This document shows positions 1 to 9,600 of a stretch of 60,886 nucleotides of DNA, one piece after another. The notes beneath the pieces were generated by a model that was not told the DNA's origin, did not search any database, and saw only the letters and a list, made by a program, of their open reading frames with translations. How positions within the stretch are numbered: position 1 is the stretch's first letter; every line of letters starts with the position of its first letter. Position numbers and translations under genes: made by a program. Where the stretch lies: assembly GCA_035515075.1 (NCBI GenBank), contig DATJBZ010000002.1, forward strand, positions 1-60,886, in the 5' to 3' direction. The stretch comes from Moheibacter sp035515075. Lineage in GTDB: Bacteria; Bacteroidota; Bacteroidia; Flavobacteriales; Weeksellaceae.

Positions 1-1
1 C

Positions 2-556
2 CGAAAAAACCACGATTATCAAAAAGCGCTTGATATTGCAAAAATTATCATTCTGAACTATTCACCAAGCTTAAATTACGGAAATGAGAACTTACTCACG
101 CTTTTGTTTGACATGAATGCATTGTGGGAAGAATATATTTTTCGCATTCTTCAAAAGCACAAAACAGATGAAATTGAAGTTTCTTTTCAAAACTCCGACA
201 AATTCTGGGAAAATAAACGCATTCGTCCAGACATTGTATTGAAAACCAAAAATGAAACATTTGTAATCGATACCAAATGGAAAATCATTGAAGCTAATAA
301 TCCATCAGACGATGATTTGAAACAAATGTTTGTTTATAATTTGCATTGGGAAGCCGAGAAAACATTATTGCTTTACCCTAAAATCAATCAAATAGACAGT
401 GACTTTGGCACATTTCACTACAATGATTTAGGCAAGAAATGCAAATTAGGTTTTGTAAATATTACCGATGAGCTGACCATCAAAAAAAGTCATATCATTG
501 CCAATGAGATTTTTTCTAAATTTTCATTAACGCACGAAAACCAAATGATGGTCTGA
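2..556 (+). CDS. mcrC: McrC-like restriction subunit, C-terminal part
   Basis: The reading frame is open from the left edge of the window, so this is the 3' part of a longer gene; about 184 residues are visible. Seen: a FDMNALWEEYIF segment followed by RPDIVL and VIDTKWK about 12 residues later, which is the PD-(D/E)xK nuclease core arrangement of McrC. Known of the family: McrC is the endonuclease partner of the GTPase McrB and cuts DNA carrying modified cytosine. The GTPase subunit would lie upstream, outside the window. A TTG codon at 104 can be taken as a start but would remove conserved sequence, so I read the gene as truncated by the window. Its last 30 bases overlap the convergent yaaA. 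It could instead belong to a stand-alone McrC-like nuclease. Confidence 0.7.
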   Translation, partial: RKNHDYQKALDIAKIIILNYSPSLNYGNENLLTLLFDMNALWEEYIFRILQKHKTDEIEVSFQNSDKFWENKRIRPDIVLKTKNETFVIDTKWKIIEANNPSDDDLKQMFVYNLHWEAEKTLLLYPKINQIDSDFGTFHYNDLGKKCKLGFVNITDELTIKKSHIIANEIFSKFSLTHENQMMV

Positions 557-1285
557 AGACAATTTGTCATCAAAAGCATAGCCTTCTTCATTGAAGAGCT
601 TTACCTCATCCAAAGTTTGCACATTATTTTCTGCACAATACCTTGCCATCGTTCCGCGGGCTTGTTTGAAATAAACCATGATCTTTTTCAAAGCGCCATT
701 TTTGAAATCCATGAAATCCACTTCAATTTTCGGGCTTTTCAGTTTTTTATCATCCAGCACCTTGGCGTATTCTACGCTGGCCAAATTCAATAAAACTTCT
801 TCTTTTTTTAATTGGGAATTGACATAATCGGTCAAATTTTCTTTCCAAAAACCGTACAAATTCTTATGCGATTCTACAGCCAACCGGCTGCCCATTTCCA
901 AACGATACAGCATGATTTGATCACTCGGTCTCAAAATACCGTACAAACCAGAAAGGATGAATAAATTTTGGTTCAAATAAGTTTGAGCAGCTTCATCCAT
1001 CGTTTCAGCAGACAAACCGCGGTATACTTCTCCTTTGAAAGCCAAGGCTGCTTGAAGTCCATTTTTTGCGCTGGTTTTTACTTGCCAATTGTGGTTTCTT
1101 TCAATGTTCAATTCTGCCAATTCTTGAGAGATTTTCATCAATTTTTGCAACTCTTCACTTGTAAGCTCTTTGAGGTGATTCATCACCACTTGAGATTGAG
1201 ATGCAAATTGAGGAGTAGTCTTTTTGTGCCAATTACCTTGGGTTTCCAGTGACATCATTTTCGCTGGAGACAATAATATTTTCAT
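527..1285 (-). CDS. yaaA: YaaA family peroxide-stress protein (UPF0246/DUF328)
   Basis: A 252-residue protein matching the usual length of the YaaA family. It opens with MKILLSPAKMM, the characteristic N-terminus, and contains FILSGLYGILRPSD and MARYCAENN segments typical of the family. In Escherichia coli YaaA lowers free intracellular iron under hydrogen peroxide stress and binds DNA; a similar cytosolic role here is inference. It lies 18 bases downstream of the YrdC-family gene on the same strand and is probably cotranscribed with it. Its 3' end overlaps the convergent restriction gene by 30 bases. Confidence 0.9.
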   Translation of the reverse strand: MKILLSPAKMMSLETQGNWHKKTTPQFASQSQVVMNHLKELTSEELQKLMKISQELAELNIERNHNWQVKTSAKNGLQAALAFKGEVYRGLSAETMDEAAQTYLNQNLFILSGLYGILRPSDQIMLYRLEMGSRLAVESHKNLYGFWKENLTDYVNSQLKKEEVLLNLASVEYAKVLDDKKLKSPKIEVDFMDFKNGALKKIMVYFKQARGTMARYCAENNVQTLDEVKLFNEEGYAFDDKLSSDHHLVFVR

Positions 1286-1303
1286 TTAATGTATTAATTC
1301 AAT

Positions 1304-1927
1304 TTATAAATAATCGTTGATATCGCCTTTCCCTTCTCTTAAAACCACGACTTCTTCATTTGAAAGATCGATGATGGACGAAGCAACATTGTCGCCAATT
1401 CCACTGTCAACAATCAAATCGACCAACTTGTCATACTTCTCAGCGATCAACTCTGGATCAGTTGTGTATTCAACAATTTCATCTTCATCGCGAATCGAAG
1501 TGGACGCAATCGGATTGCCCAATTTTTGAACAATCATATTGGGTACCAAGTGATCAGGCACACGAATGCCGACCGTTTTTCGGTTTTTAAAGGTATGCGG
1601 TAAATTGTTGGAAGCTTCCAAAACAAAGGTAAATGGCCCTGGAAGTGCCCGTTTCAACAACTTAAAATTTGTATTGGAAATCGGTTTGGTATAATAGGAC
1701 AAATGACTCAAATCGTTGCAGACAAATGAAAATTGCGCCTTTTCTGGCTTGATGCCTTTCAATCGACACAACTTTTCCATCGCTTTCGCATTGGTGATGT
1801 CACAACCCAAACCATAGACCGTATCGGATGGATAAATCACCAAACCGCCATTTTTTAGTACTTCGACAATTTGTTCAATTGCTCTCTCGTGGGGATTGTC
1901 CGGATGGACGCGTATGATTTTTGCCAT
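1304..1927 (-). CDS. Sua5/YciO/YrdC-family L-threonylcarbamoyladenylate synthase-like protein
   Basis: A 207-residue single-domain YrdC-fold protein. Seen: a GGLVIYPSDTVYGLGCD segment near residues 28-44, LPGPFTFVLEAS, and VGIRVPDH followed by PIASTS, the nucleotide- and threonine-binding landmarks of the family. Enzymes of this family make threonylcarbamoyl-AMP for the t6A modification at position 37 of ANN-decoding tRNAs. The KGIKPEKAQFSF stretch resembles the YciO branch, whose activity is less well defined, so it may not be the main TsaC of the cell. A good promoter lies at 1944-1974, giving a short leader of about 10 bases. Confidence 0.85.
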   Translation of the reverse strand: MAKIIRVHPDNPHERAIEQIVEVLKNGGLVIYPSDTVYGLGCDITNAKAMEKLCRLKGIKPEKAQFSFVCNDLSHLSYYTKPISNTNFKLLKRALPGPFTFVLEASNNLPHTFKNRKTVGIRVPDHLVPNMIVQKLGNPIASTSIRDEDEIVEYTTDPELIAEKYDKLVDLIVDSGIGDNVASSIIDLSNEEVVVLREGKGDINDYL

Positions 1928-1943
1928 AATCTTATGTTTTACC

Positions 1944-1974
1944 CAAATCTAATCAATTTCAAAATCAAATCAAA
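1944..1974 (-). promoter_or_regulatory. Bacteroidota-type promoter of the YrdC/YciO gene
   Basis: Reading the minus strand, TTTG (1974-1971) is followed after 19 bases by TAGATTTG (1951-1944), matching the TTTG-N19/20-TAnnTTTG promoter form of Bacteroidota. The start codon of the YrdC/YciO gene lies 16 bases after the -7 box. Confidence 0.65.
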
Positions 1975-1990
1975 TACTGCCACCGAAAAA

Positions 1991-3025
1991 CTATTTTTCT
2001 GGCGTTTTGTCCACCAAAGGACGCGTTGTTGCATTGGCTAAATACCAAGCAGTTGCGAAAATCAACTGGGTGCGTTTGGCCAAAATCTCATAATTGATTT
2101 TATCGGGTGTATCGCCCGGCTGATGGTAATCTTCGTGCACGCCATTGAAATAAAAAATCACAGGAATGTTGTTTTTAGCAAAATTGTAATGGTCCGAACG
2201 GTAATAAAACTGATTGGGATCATTTGTCGAATTATAGGTGTAGTCCAATGTCATTTGCGTATGTTGCTCGTTGGACAATTCTGAAATGCGGTGCAAATCC
2301 GAACTCAAACGATCCGAACCGATGATATAAACATAATTGGGATCATTCAAATGAACATCATCCACTCGACCAATCATGTCGATGTTCAAATTCGCAATGG
2401 TATTTTCCAAAGGAAAAACAGGCTGATAATCGGTATAATACTTCGACCCCAACAACCCCAACTCCTCTCCAGTAAAGTGAAGGAATAGAATCGATCGTTT
2501 AGGAGAGAAACCATCTTTTTCTGCTTGTTTGAAAGCTTTTGCCATTTCCAAAAGTGCTACACTCCCCGATCCATCGTCATCTGCTCCATTGTAAATCACG
2601 CCATTTTTCATACCGACATGGTCATAATGCGCAGAAACTACCAAAATTTCTTCTGGTTTTTCACTGCCTTGAATGAATCCCAAGATGTTGTCGGTTGGTT
2701 TTTTCACTCTTGGAAAAGTGTTTTCAGGAATGGTTTGGGAATAATTCGTAACGAATGGACTTTTGGGAGAAACAATGTTGTTTTTCACATAGAAATCACG
2801 GATGTAATTCGCTGCTTTGATTTGTCCTGCCTCACCTGTTGCACGGCCTTCAAATTCATCCGAAGCAAAAATGTACAAATGCGTTTTCAACGAAGCCGCT
2901 TCAATTTGTTCCATGTAAACCGGCAAAGCTGCTTCATAATCTTTGACCGATAATTTCTTTTCACTACTGCACTGTATCGATGCGTAGCTCAATAAAAAAA
3001 TAAATAAAATATTTCTCATAAGCAT
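1991..3025 (-). CDS. M28-family zinc aminopeptidase, probable lipoprotein
   Basis: A 344-residue exported metallopeptidase. Residues 1-19 form a signal peptide ending at a cysteine (ASIQC19), a slightly irregular lipobox suggesting lipidation. The M28 zinc ligands are all present: HYDHVG (133-138), NGADDDGSGS (146-155), FTGEELGLLG (184-193, with the catalytic glutamate), NIDMIGR, and a C-terminal VHEDYH histidine. The family removes N-terminal residues from peptides using two zinc ions; the role here is presumably periplasmic or surface peptide degradation. The start lies 4 bases after the stop of the small lipoprotein gene at 3030-3401, suggesting an operon. An alternative start is Met3. Confidence 0.9.
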   Translation of the reverse strand: MLMRNILFIFLLSYASIQCSSEKKLSVKDYEAALPVYMEQIEAASLKTHLYIFASDEFEGRATGEAGQIKAANYIRDFYVKNNIVSPKSPFVTNYSQTIPENTFPRVKKPTDNILGFIQGSEKPEEILVVSAHYDHVGMKNGVIYNGADDDGSGSVALLEMAKAFKQAEKDGFSPKRSILFLHFTGEELGLLGSKYYTDYQPVFPLENTIANLNIDMIGRVDDVHLNDPNYVYIIGSDRLSSDLHRISELSNEQHTQMTLDYTYNSTNDPNQFYYRSDHYNFAKNNIPVIFYFNGVHEDYHQPGDTPDKINYEILAKRTQLIFATAWYLANATTRPLVDKTPEK

Positions 3026-3029
3026 TGAT

Positions 3030-3401
3030 TTAGTTTGAATTAGATTGCTTTGCTTTAAGCAATAGTTGCGTGCTCCATTCCATTAATTTTCGAGAATCTT
3101 CTGGAGTAAAATCGGCCGACGACTGTTTGAATTTTTCGAGTAAGTTGAGCATTTTTTCGTCTAACTTCTTGGATTCATCAGTTTCACTTTTCGCTACGGC
3201 AGATTGTGTTTCAATGAAAAGCAACAGAAAATCATACACATTGTCCTGAATTTCCATATTGGAAAAAGTTGGTACTTGGTACTCGGCTTCCAACAATTTT
3301 CTTTGCGAAACTGGCGTGGGTTTGGGCGCACAATTCACCAAAATCAACCCCAAGAGCAGCAAATAAAAAAAAGGATTCGTTAAATATCTAAAGTTTCGCA
3401 T
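3030..3401 (-). CDS. Small hypothetical lipoprotein
   Basis: 123 residues, family not recognised. Seen: a hydrophobic N-terminus of about 24 residues ending in ILVNC, a good lipobox, followed by a Pro-rich linker and a charged, predicted helical remainder (residues 40-120) without obvious catalytic motifs. It is predicted to be a membrane-anchored lipoprotein. It stands 4 bases upstream of the M28 peptidase on the same strand, so the two are probably made together, but that does not fix its function. Confidence 0.65.
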   Translation of the reverse strand: MRNFRYLTNPFFYLLLLGLILVNCAPKPTPVSQRKLLEAEYQVPTFSNMEIQDNVYDFLLLFIETQSAVAKSETDESKKLDEKMLNLLEKFKQSSADFTPEDSRKLMEWSTQLLLKAKQSNSN

Positions 3402-3435
3402 AGAAAGGTTTAACTAATTGAGAATAATGTTAAGC

Positions 3436-3473
3436 AAAAAAAAAGCGCAATACTTTTGAATGACGTGTTGCGC
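3436..3473 (-). terminator. Rho-independent terminator after the 3484-3936 gene
   Basis: Inverted repeat GCGCAATAC (3445-3453) and GTGTTGCGC (3465-3473), nine pairs with one wobble. On the minus strand the stem is followed by a run of nine T. It ends transcription of the small lipoprotein gene at 3484-3936. Confidence 0.8.
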
Positions 3474-3483
3474 ATTGATCTAA

Positions 3484-3936
3484 TTATTGAAAATATTCAT
3501 CATACACTTGGTAAGACAATTTCACGGCCTCAACCACTTCTTTGGCTTCATTGGGATTTTGCGCTTCGCCAATCTTCTTTACCACTTCAAGGTGCGGATG
3601 CAACCATTTGTGCAATTCATCATGGCTTCTTCCTGTCATGGTACAGCTCTCTATCAATTGACTGTTTTGTTCATTGAGCTTTTGAATCAAAGTTTCAAAA
3701 TCCTCATCATTGCTTTCGAGGAAGTCATTCACCAATCTCACGCCTTCATTGACAAAAGGCTTCATTTCTTCATTCACCGTCCATTTTTCATTGTTCTCGT
3801 TTAACGCAATGGGACTTTGATGATCAGCCACCTGCTCCATTTCCACTTCTATTGACTCGTTCTCAGTTGGTTTACTGTCACAACTGATCAAACCTGCCGC
3901 TACCCATAAAATGAGCAATCCTTTCACTTTTTTCAT
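3484..3936 (-). CDS. Small hypothetical lipoprotein
   Basis: 150 residues, not recognised. The N-terminus is a lipoprotein signal peptide ending in AGLISC19, followed by an acidic linker (residues 20-45) and a helical C-terminal domain. That domain has an ESCTMTGRSHDELHKWLHPH segment rich in His and Cys, which might bind metal, but this is speculation. It has its own promoter (3976-4006) and terminator (3436-3473), so it is probably a single-gene unit. Confidence 0.65.
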   Translation of the reverse strand: MKKVKGLLILWVAAGLISCDSKPTENESIEVEMEQVADHQSPIALNENNEKWTVNEEMKPFVNEGVRLVNDFLESNDEDFETLIQKLNEQNSQLIESCTMTGRSHDELHKWLHPHLEVVKKIGEAQNPNEAKEVVEAVKLSYQVYDEYFQ

Positions 3937-3975
3937 GTTTCCTATTTTTAATATTGTGATTATGCAATCTTTGTT

Positions 3976-4006
3976 CGAATGTAAACAATCATCCGTAAAA
4001 AATCAA
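3976..4006 (-). promoter_or_regulatory. Possible promoter of the 3484-3936 lipoprotein gene
   Basis: On the minus strand TTG (4006-4004) is followed after 20 bases by TACATTCG (3983-3976), one base from the TAnnTTTG form. It lies 40 bases before the start codon. Confidence 0.45.
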
Positions 4007-4026
4007 CTATTTATAACAATTGCTCT

Positions 4027-6030
4027 TTATTGGAGTTTTTTTTCAATCATTTCTAAAAAGTCTTCCTCAGAAATAATTTGCACGGTGCCCAATGCTTCTG
4101 CTTTTTTCAGTTTGCTGCCTGCTTTTTCACCAGCAATCAAATAATCCAAATTCTTGCTCACGGCCGAAATGTTTTTTCCGCCATTTTGCTCCACCAAACG
4201 TTGTGCTTCTGTTCTGGAAAAACGCGTCAAAGCACCGGTAAACAAGAAGGTTTTGCCTTGCAGAAGAGTAGAATCCAAAGCTTCCTCCTCGCCCACTTCC
4301 ATTTGTACACCGGCTTGTTTTAAAGCGTGGATCAACGCGATGTTTTTTTCATTGGAAAAGAAAGCTTGGATGCTGATGGCAATTTTTTCACCAATGTCAT
4401 CCACACTGACCAAAGCCTCTTGACTGGCCGCTTGGATGTTTTCAATGGTTTTGAAATGTTTGGCCAATTTCTTGGCGACAGTTTCTCCTACATGCCGAAT
4501 GCCGATGCCGTACAATACTTTTTCAAACGGAATGTTTTTTGAATTTTCAATGGCATCGATGATATTTTGTGCCGACTTTTCTGCCATTCTTTCCAACGGC
4601 AAAATGTCTTCTTTTTTTAATTGATAAAAATCCGAAGGATCGTTCAACAAACCATTTTCAAACAAACTAATGATGGTTTCTACACCGATGCTTGCCATGT
4701 CCATTGCCTTTCTGGACACATAATGCTCGATTCTACCGATGATTTGCGGTTTACAATTTTCAGCATTGGGACAATAATGTTGGGCTTCGCCTTCTTCTCG
4801 AACCAATGCAGCACCGCATTCTGGACAATTCTGAATGAATGTTACCTTCTCTGCATCGGGCTGTCTGACCGAAAAGTTTACTTCAATGATTTTTGGAATG
4901 ATTTCTCCGCCTTTTTCTACATAAACCGAATCGCCAATCCGAACATCCAATTGCTCGATGATGTCCGCATTGTGCAAAGAAGCTCTTCTGACAATGGTTC
5001 CACCCAAATTTACGGGTTTCAAATTCGCTACAGGCGTGATGGCGCCCGTCCTTCCCACTTGGTAATCAATGCTCAGCAACTCCGTTTCGACTTGTTCGGC
5101 TTTGAATTTATACGCCATCGCCCATCTCGGTGCTTTGGCGGTGTACCCCAATTCTTCTTGTTGGCTAAAGGAATTCACTTTCACCACAACGCCATCAATT
5201 TCAAAATCGAGCGCTTTTCGGTTGGCTTCCCAATGCGCCACAAATTCCATCACTTCCTCCAAAGTGGTACATAACTTCGCCGTATTGGGTACTTTGAACC
5301 CCAAATCTTGGGCGGCTTTCAACATTTCCCATTGGCTTTTAAATGGCAAACGTTCTCCCACCATATTGTACAAATAACAATCGAGTTTTCGCTTGGCCAC
5401 TTCTCCACTGTCCAGCAATTTCAAACTGCCACTGGCGGTATTTCGCGGATTGGCATACAATTCTAAGCCCAATGTTTTGCGTTCTTGGTTGATGGTCTCA
5501 AATGCTCGGTGCGGCAAAATGACTTCTCCACGAATGAAAAAATGCGCAGGAAAATCACCGTTCAATTTCAAAGGCACCGAATGAATCGTCCGAATGTTGG
5601 CCGTCACCTCATCGCCTTGAAAACCATCTCCTCTCGTCACTGCTTGTTTGATTTTACCCTGCTCATATTCTATCGAAATCGACGCACCATCGTATTTCAA
5701 TTCACACACAAATTCAACTGTTTCGCCCAGTAATTTTTCAATTCTTTTTTCCCAATCTTGCAAATCTTCGATCGAATATGAATTGTCCAAAGAATACATC
5801 CGAAATGCATGGGCTACCGTTGGGAAGTTTTTAGAAACGCCTCCTCCTACTCTTTGGGTCGGTGAATTTTCATCAAAAAACTCAGGATGCTCGCTTTCCA
5901 ATTGTTGCAATTCTTTTAGTTTTTGGTCAAACTCAAAGTCACTGATTGGGCTTTGATCCAAAATATAATAGGCATGATTGTATTGGTGAAGTTCTTCTCT
6001 TAAAAGTTGAATTTTTTCTTGTGCATTCAT
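4027..6030 (-). CDS. ligA: NAD-dependent DNA ligase LigA
   Basis: Essential enzyme that seals nicks during replication and repair using NAD+. About 667 residues, the usual length. Seen in order: N-terminal Ia domain with HAYYILDQSPISDFEFD, adenylation domain with the catalytic lysine in CELKYDG and EIDGVVVK, OB fold, a four-cysteine zinc finger (CPECG and CPNAENC), helix-hairpin-helix repeats, and a C-terminal BRCT domain (GKTFLFTGALTRFSRTEA). A longer frame starts at 6051, but that codon lies inside the probable -7 box (6049-6056) and the family start corresponds to MNAQEKIQLL, so I chose 6030. Confidence 0.97.
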   Translation of the reverse strand: MNAQEKIQLLREELHQYNHAYYILDQSPISDFEFDQKLKELQQLESEHPEFFDENSPTQRVGGGVSKNFPTVAHAFRMYSLDNSYSIEDLQDWEKRIEKLLGETVEFVCELKYDGASISIEYEQGKIKQAVTRGDGFQGDEVTANIRTIHSVPLKLNGDFPAHFFIRGEVILPHRAFETINQERKTLGLELYANPRNTASGSLKLLDSGEVAKRKLDCYLYNMVGERLPFKSQWEMLKAAQDLGFKVPNTAKLCTTLEEVMEFVAHWEANRKALDFEIDGVVVKVNSFSQQEELGYTAKAPRWAMAYKFKAEQVETELLSIDYQVGRTGAITPVANLKPVNLGGTIVRRASLHNADIIEQLDVRIGDSVYVEKGGEIIPKIIEVNFSVRQPDAEKVTFIQNCPECGAALVREEGEAQHYCPNAENCKPQIIGRIEHYVSRKAMDMASIGVETIISLFENGLLNDPSDFYQLKKEDILPLERMAEKSAQNIIDAIENSKNIPFEKVLYGIGIRHVGETVAKKLAKHFKTIENIQAASQEALVSVDDIGEKIAISIQAFFSNEKNIALIHALKQAGVQMEVGEEEALDSTLLQGKTFLFTGALTRFSRTEAQRLVEQNGGKNISAVSKNLDYLIAGEKAGSKLKKAEALGTVQIISEEDFLEMIEKKLQ

Positions 6031-6048
6031 CTCAAAATGGAATTTGAG

Positions 6049-6077
6049 CAAAGATAGTGGTTTAGTTTTTCGAACAA
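6049..6077 (-). promoter_or_regulatory. Promoter of ligA
   Basis: Minus strand TTG (6077-6075), 18 bases, then TATCTTTG (6056-6049). The start codon at 6030 lies 18 bases beyond the -7 box. This placement supports the shorter LigA start. Confidence 0.6.
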
Positions 6078-6148
6078 TGGGATTGTTTTTATAATTGAGA
6101 TTGGGATTAAAAATACCAAAAACCTTCTAATGCAACCATCCACAGTCC

Positions 6149-6511
6149 ATGGTTCAGCCTTCGGATGATTTTAAATACGAAGACTGGACCGACGGTGCCA
6201 ATCCAATGTGGCCTGGCGGTGGTTTTTTGCATGCCATGGTTTCTTTGTATGGAGAGTGCTCTACTTTAGGCTTGGCGGATTTTGATGACAATGCCATTAC
6301 CCATTTCGTTCAAAACAAAACGCTTTTTGTACAAGCTTCTGAGGCAATACAAGCGGTTGAAATCTACAACTTGGTTGGACAGCAAGTCAATGCCAAGACA
6401 ATCCATGCTACTTCAGGAAGCTTGGATTTAAGATCTTTGAAGGCTGGCGTTTACATCGCCAAAGTCAACACCAATGAACAGGTCAAAAGTTTTAAAATTT
6501 TGGTCAAGTAA
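6149..6511 (+). pseudogene. C-terminal remnant of a T9SS-secreted protein
   Basis: A 120-codon frame beginning at ATG 6149; the same frame is closed by TAA at 6128. The last 75 residues are a T9SS type A sorting domain (AIQAVEIYNLVGQQV, LDLRSLKAGVYIAKV, SFKILVK end). The first 45 residues (DWTDGANPMWPGGG and so on) read like the end of a secreted domain. There is no signal peptide, yet T9SS cargo must cross the inner membrane through Sec, so as it stands the product could not be secreted. I infer a gene whose 5' end was deleted next to ligA. A short cytosolic protein is possible but unlikely. Confidence 0.6.
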
Positions 6512-6539
6512 GCACCTAAATAACTGAAATAAAAAAAAA

Positions 6540-6577
6540 CACCATTTCACACTTCGAGAAATGGTGGTTTGCTTTTT
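6540..6577. terminator. Bidirectional terminator between the T9SS remnant and the RND operon
   Basis: Inverted repeat CACCATTTC (6540-6548) and GAAATGGTG (6558-6566), with a run of A before and T-rich sequence after it. It can serve both the plus-strand remnant and the minus-strand efflux operon that ends at 6660. Confidence 0.75.
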
Positions 6578-6659
6578 TAAATAGTATTATCAAGATTTGT
6601 TTATTAATATAAGCAACTACTTTTTTTTAGCTTTTACATTCAGAAACTTCTTTTTATTC

Positions 6660-9600
6660 TTATTTTATTTCCTCAAAATCTTCTTGAATGGCAGCGGCAA
6701 TATCCACTTTTTCATCTCGACTGAATCTTCGGATCATGCTGTCAAAAATCGAATACACCACAGGCACGATGATCAAAGTCAAAAACAAGGAAGACAACAA
6801 TCCGCCGATGATCACCAATGCCAAACCGTTGTTCATCTCAGCAGCAGCACCTTTGGCCATCGCAATCGGAATCATTCCAAAAACCATCGCCAAAGTCGTC
6901 ATCAAAATCGGACGCAAACGCGCGTGATTGGCTTGCAACAAAGCATTGTAAGTCGATTCGCCCTCTTCCTTTCGGTGGTTGGTAAAATCGACCAATAAAA
7001 TCGCGTTTTTACACACCAAACCAATCAACATGATCATCCCCAAAATCGTAAAGATATTGATGGAATTGTTGCTCAATGCCAAAATCACCATCACTCCAAT
7101 CAACGACAAAGGAATCGAAAACAAAACCACAAAGGGATACACATAGCTGTTGTACAAACCGACCATCACCAAATACACCAATAAAATGGCCGCCAACAAG
7201 GCAATCCCCAAAGTGCCAAAACCATCTTCTTGCATTTCCATGTCTCCACCCCAAACGTAGCTCACGCCCAAAGGCTTTTCGATTTCAGCAAAAACAGCTT
7301 CCCATTCTTGGGCGACACTTCCCACCGAACGACCAATCACTTGCGCTTTGACCGTGACTGACGGTGATTTGTCTCGTCTTTCTAACACCGAAGGACCAGA
7401 ACCTTCCAAAACACTGGCAAATTGAGACAACTTGATCTTCTCGCCTGCATTGTTGATAAAAATCAAATTCTGCACGTCATTGATGTTGGATCGGTTGAAT
7501 TCATCGTAACGGATGTTGATGTCGTATTCATATTCGCCCGAACGAAATTTCGCGTCGGTATTTCCACTGAAAGCCGTTTGCATGGTCATTCCGACAGTCC
7601 CTAAATCCAAGCCCAAACGCGCCATTTTGTCCCGATCGACTTGCACATTGATTTCAGGATTTCCATCCTCTACGGACAATTCGATTTCGGTAGCTCCTGG
7701 CAATTTGCGCAAAGCTTCTTCTGCTTTTCTAGCAAAAACCATGGCGCTGTCCAAAGGCGAACCAATCACCACCAACTGCAAAGGCGCTTCGTCCGCACCC
7801 ATGATACCAATCGGCAAAGTGCTGACTTTGGCATGCACCAAAGCAGATTCCAATTCGCGACGAACTTTCGCAGCATACACAAAGGTATTGTCTTCACGCA
7901 GGGATTTGTCTGTCAAAATCACGTTGATTTCCCCTTGGTACGTCGTGGCTTGCGTTCCTCCAAATCCTGAACTGGTTTGTCCCACCATCGTAATCATATC
8001 GACCACTTCTGGCTTTTCTCTCAAATATTTTTCAGCTTTTTGAATGGTGAAATTGGTTTGTTCCAACGAAGCATCTTTTGGCAATTCGATTTGCACCAAA
8101 AATTCGCCCTTGTCTAATTTAGGAAAAAACTCATTGCCAATGAAACCCAATCCAGACAAAGCAAAGGAACCAACAAACAAGGCAATGGCAATCGCCAAAG
8201 TCGTCAATTTGGTTGCCCTGCTTTTCAAACACCATTTCAACAAATCAGCCACCCAATGGGTAAAATGATCCAATTGTTTTTCAAAGCCTAAAATGAATTT
8301 CTGGTACAAACTTTTTCCGTGCAATTCTTCAATTCGACCATAACGCGAATACAACCAAGGAACGATGGTAAATGACGCCAGCAAAGAAAACCCAGTGGCT
8401 ATCATCACAGTTACTGCAAATTGTTTGATGATGTTCGACACCAAATCATTGGTCATTGAAATCGGTAAAAACACCACGATGATCACCAAAGTAATCGCAA
8501 AAACGGTGAAGCCTATTTCAATCGCTCCATCATAAGCTGCCCTGAATTTATTTTTTCCCATTTCCATGTGGCGGTGAATGTTTTCCAACACCACAATCGC
8601 ATCATCCACCAAAATTCCTACCACCAAAGAAAGCGCCGTCAAACTCATCAAATTCAAGGTATAGCCCATGAAATAAATCCCGATGAAAGTCGCAATTAAA
8701 CATGCTGGAATCGATACCATCACAATCAATGCGTTTCGGAAGCTGTGCAAGAACAACAACATCACAATTGCGACCAAAACCACTGCCAACAACAAATCAA
8801 ACATCACATTGTTCGCCGCAATCAAGGTAAATTCCGAGGTATCATTCGCAACATTTAATTTTACATTCAAGTTTTCGTAATCTTTTTCGATCGAACCCAA
8901 TGATGCCAAAATCCCTTCACTCACTGCTACGGCATTCGCGTCGGATTGCTTCATGACTTGAATTAAAATCGCATCTTCTTGGTTCAACCGCGCCAATTTT
9001 TCGGCATCTTTTTGTGCATCTTGAATGTCTGCCACATCGCTCAGACGAATTTGAATGCCGTTTTTATCGCTGATCACCAAATTCCTCAACTCATCGACGG
9101 ATTGGTATTTTCCAGCCAAACGAATCAAAGTCGAATTTTCTCTGGTTTTCACACTTCCTGTGGGGAAATCCAAATTCGAAGTTTGGATCATTTGATTCAC
9201 TTGCAAAATCGACAAACCATAGGCTTCCAATTTTTCTTGGTCCAAATTCACTTGAATTTCTCTCTCTTGTCCACCAATCAAGTTGATTTGCGCCACACCC
9301 GGCACCCTTGAAAGAATGGGTTCAATTTTTTTGTCCAACAAATCGAAAAACTCCACACTGTTCATGTTTGCAGTTGCAGCAATCGTAATGATCGGCAAAT
9401 CGTCCAAAGAAAATTTCACCAAAGAAGGTGGGTCGGCATCTTCTGGCAAATCCGCCAAAATCGCATTCACCTTTCGCTGTGCATCATTCAATGCGAAATT
9501 GACATCAGCTTCTGGATTCAATTGCACCATCACCAACGACAAACTTTCGTAGGATTTGGATTCGATTTTCTTGATATTTTCCATTGAAGAAGTTGCGTCT

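Noticed and set aside
4621..5274. 217-codon plus-strand frame opposite ligA
   Set aside because: It is a shadow of ligA on the other strand, with no family resemblance and no promoter.
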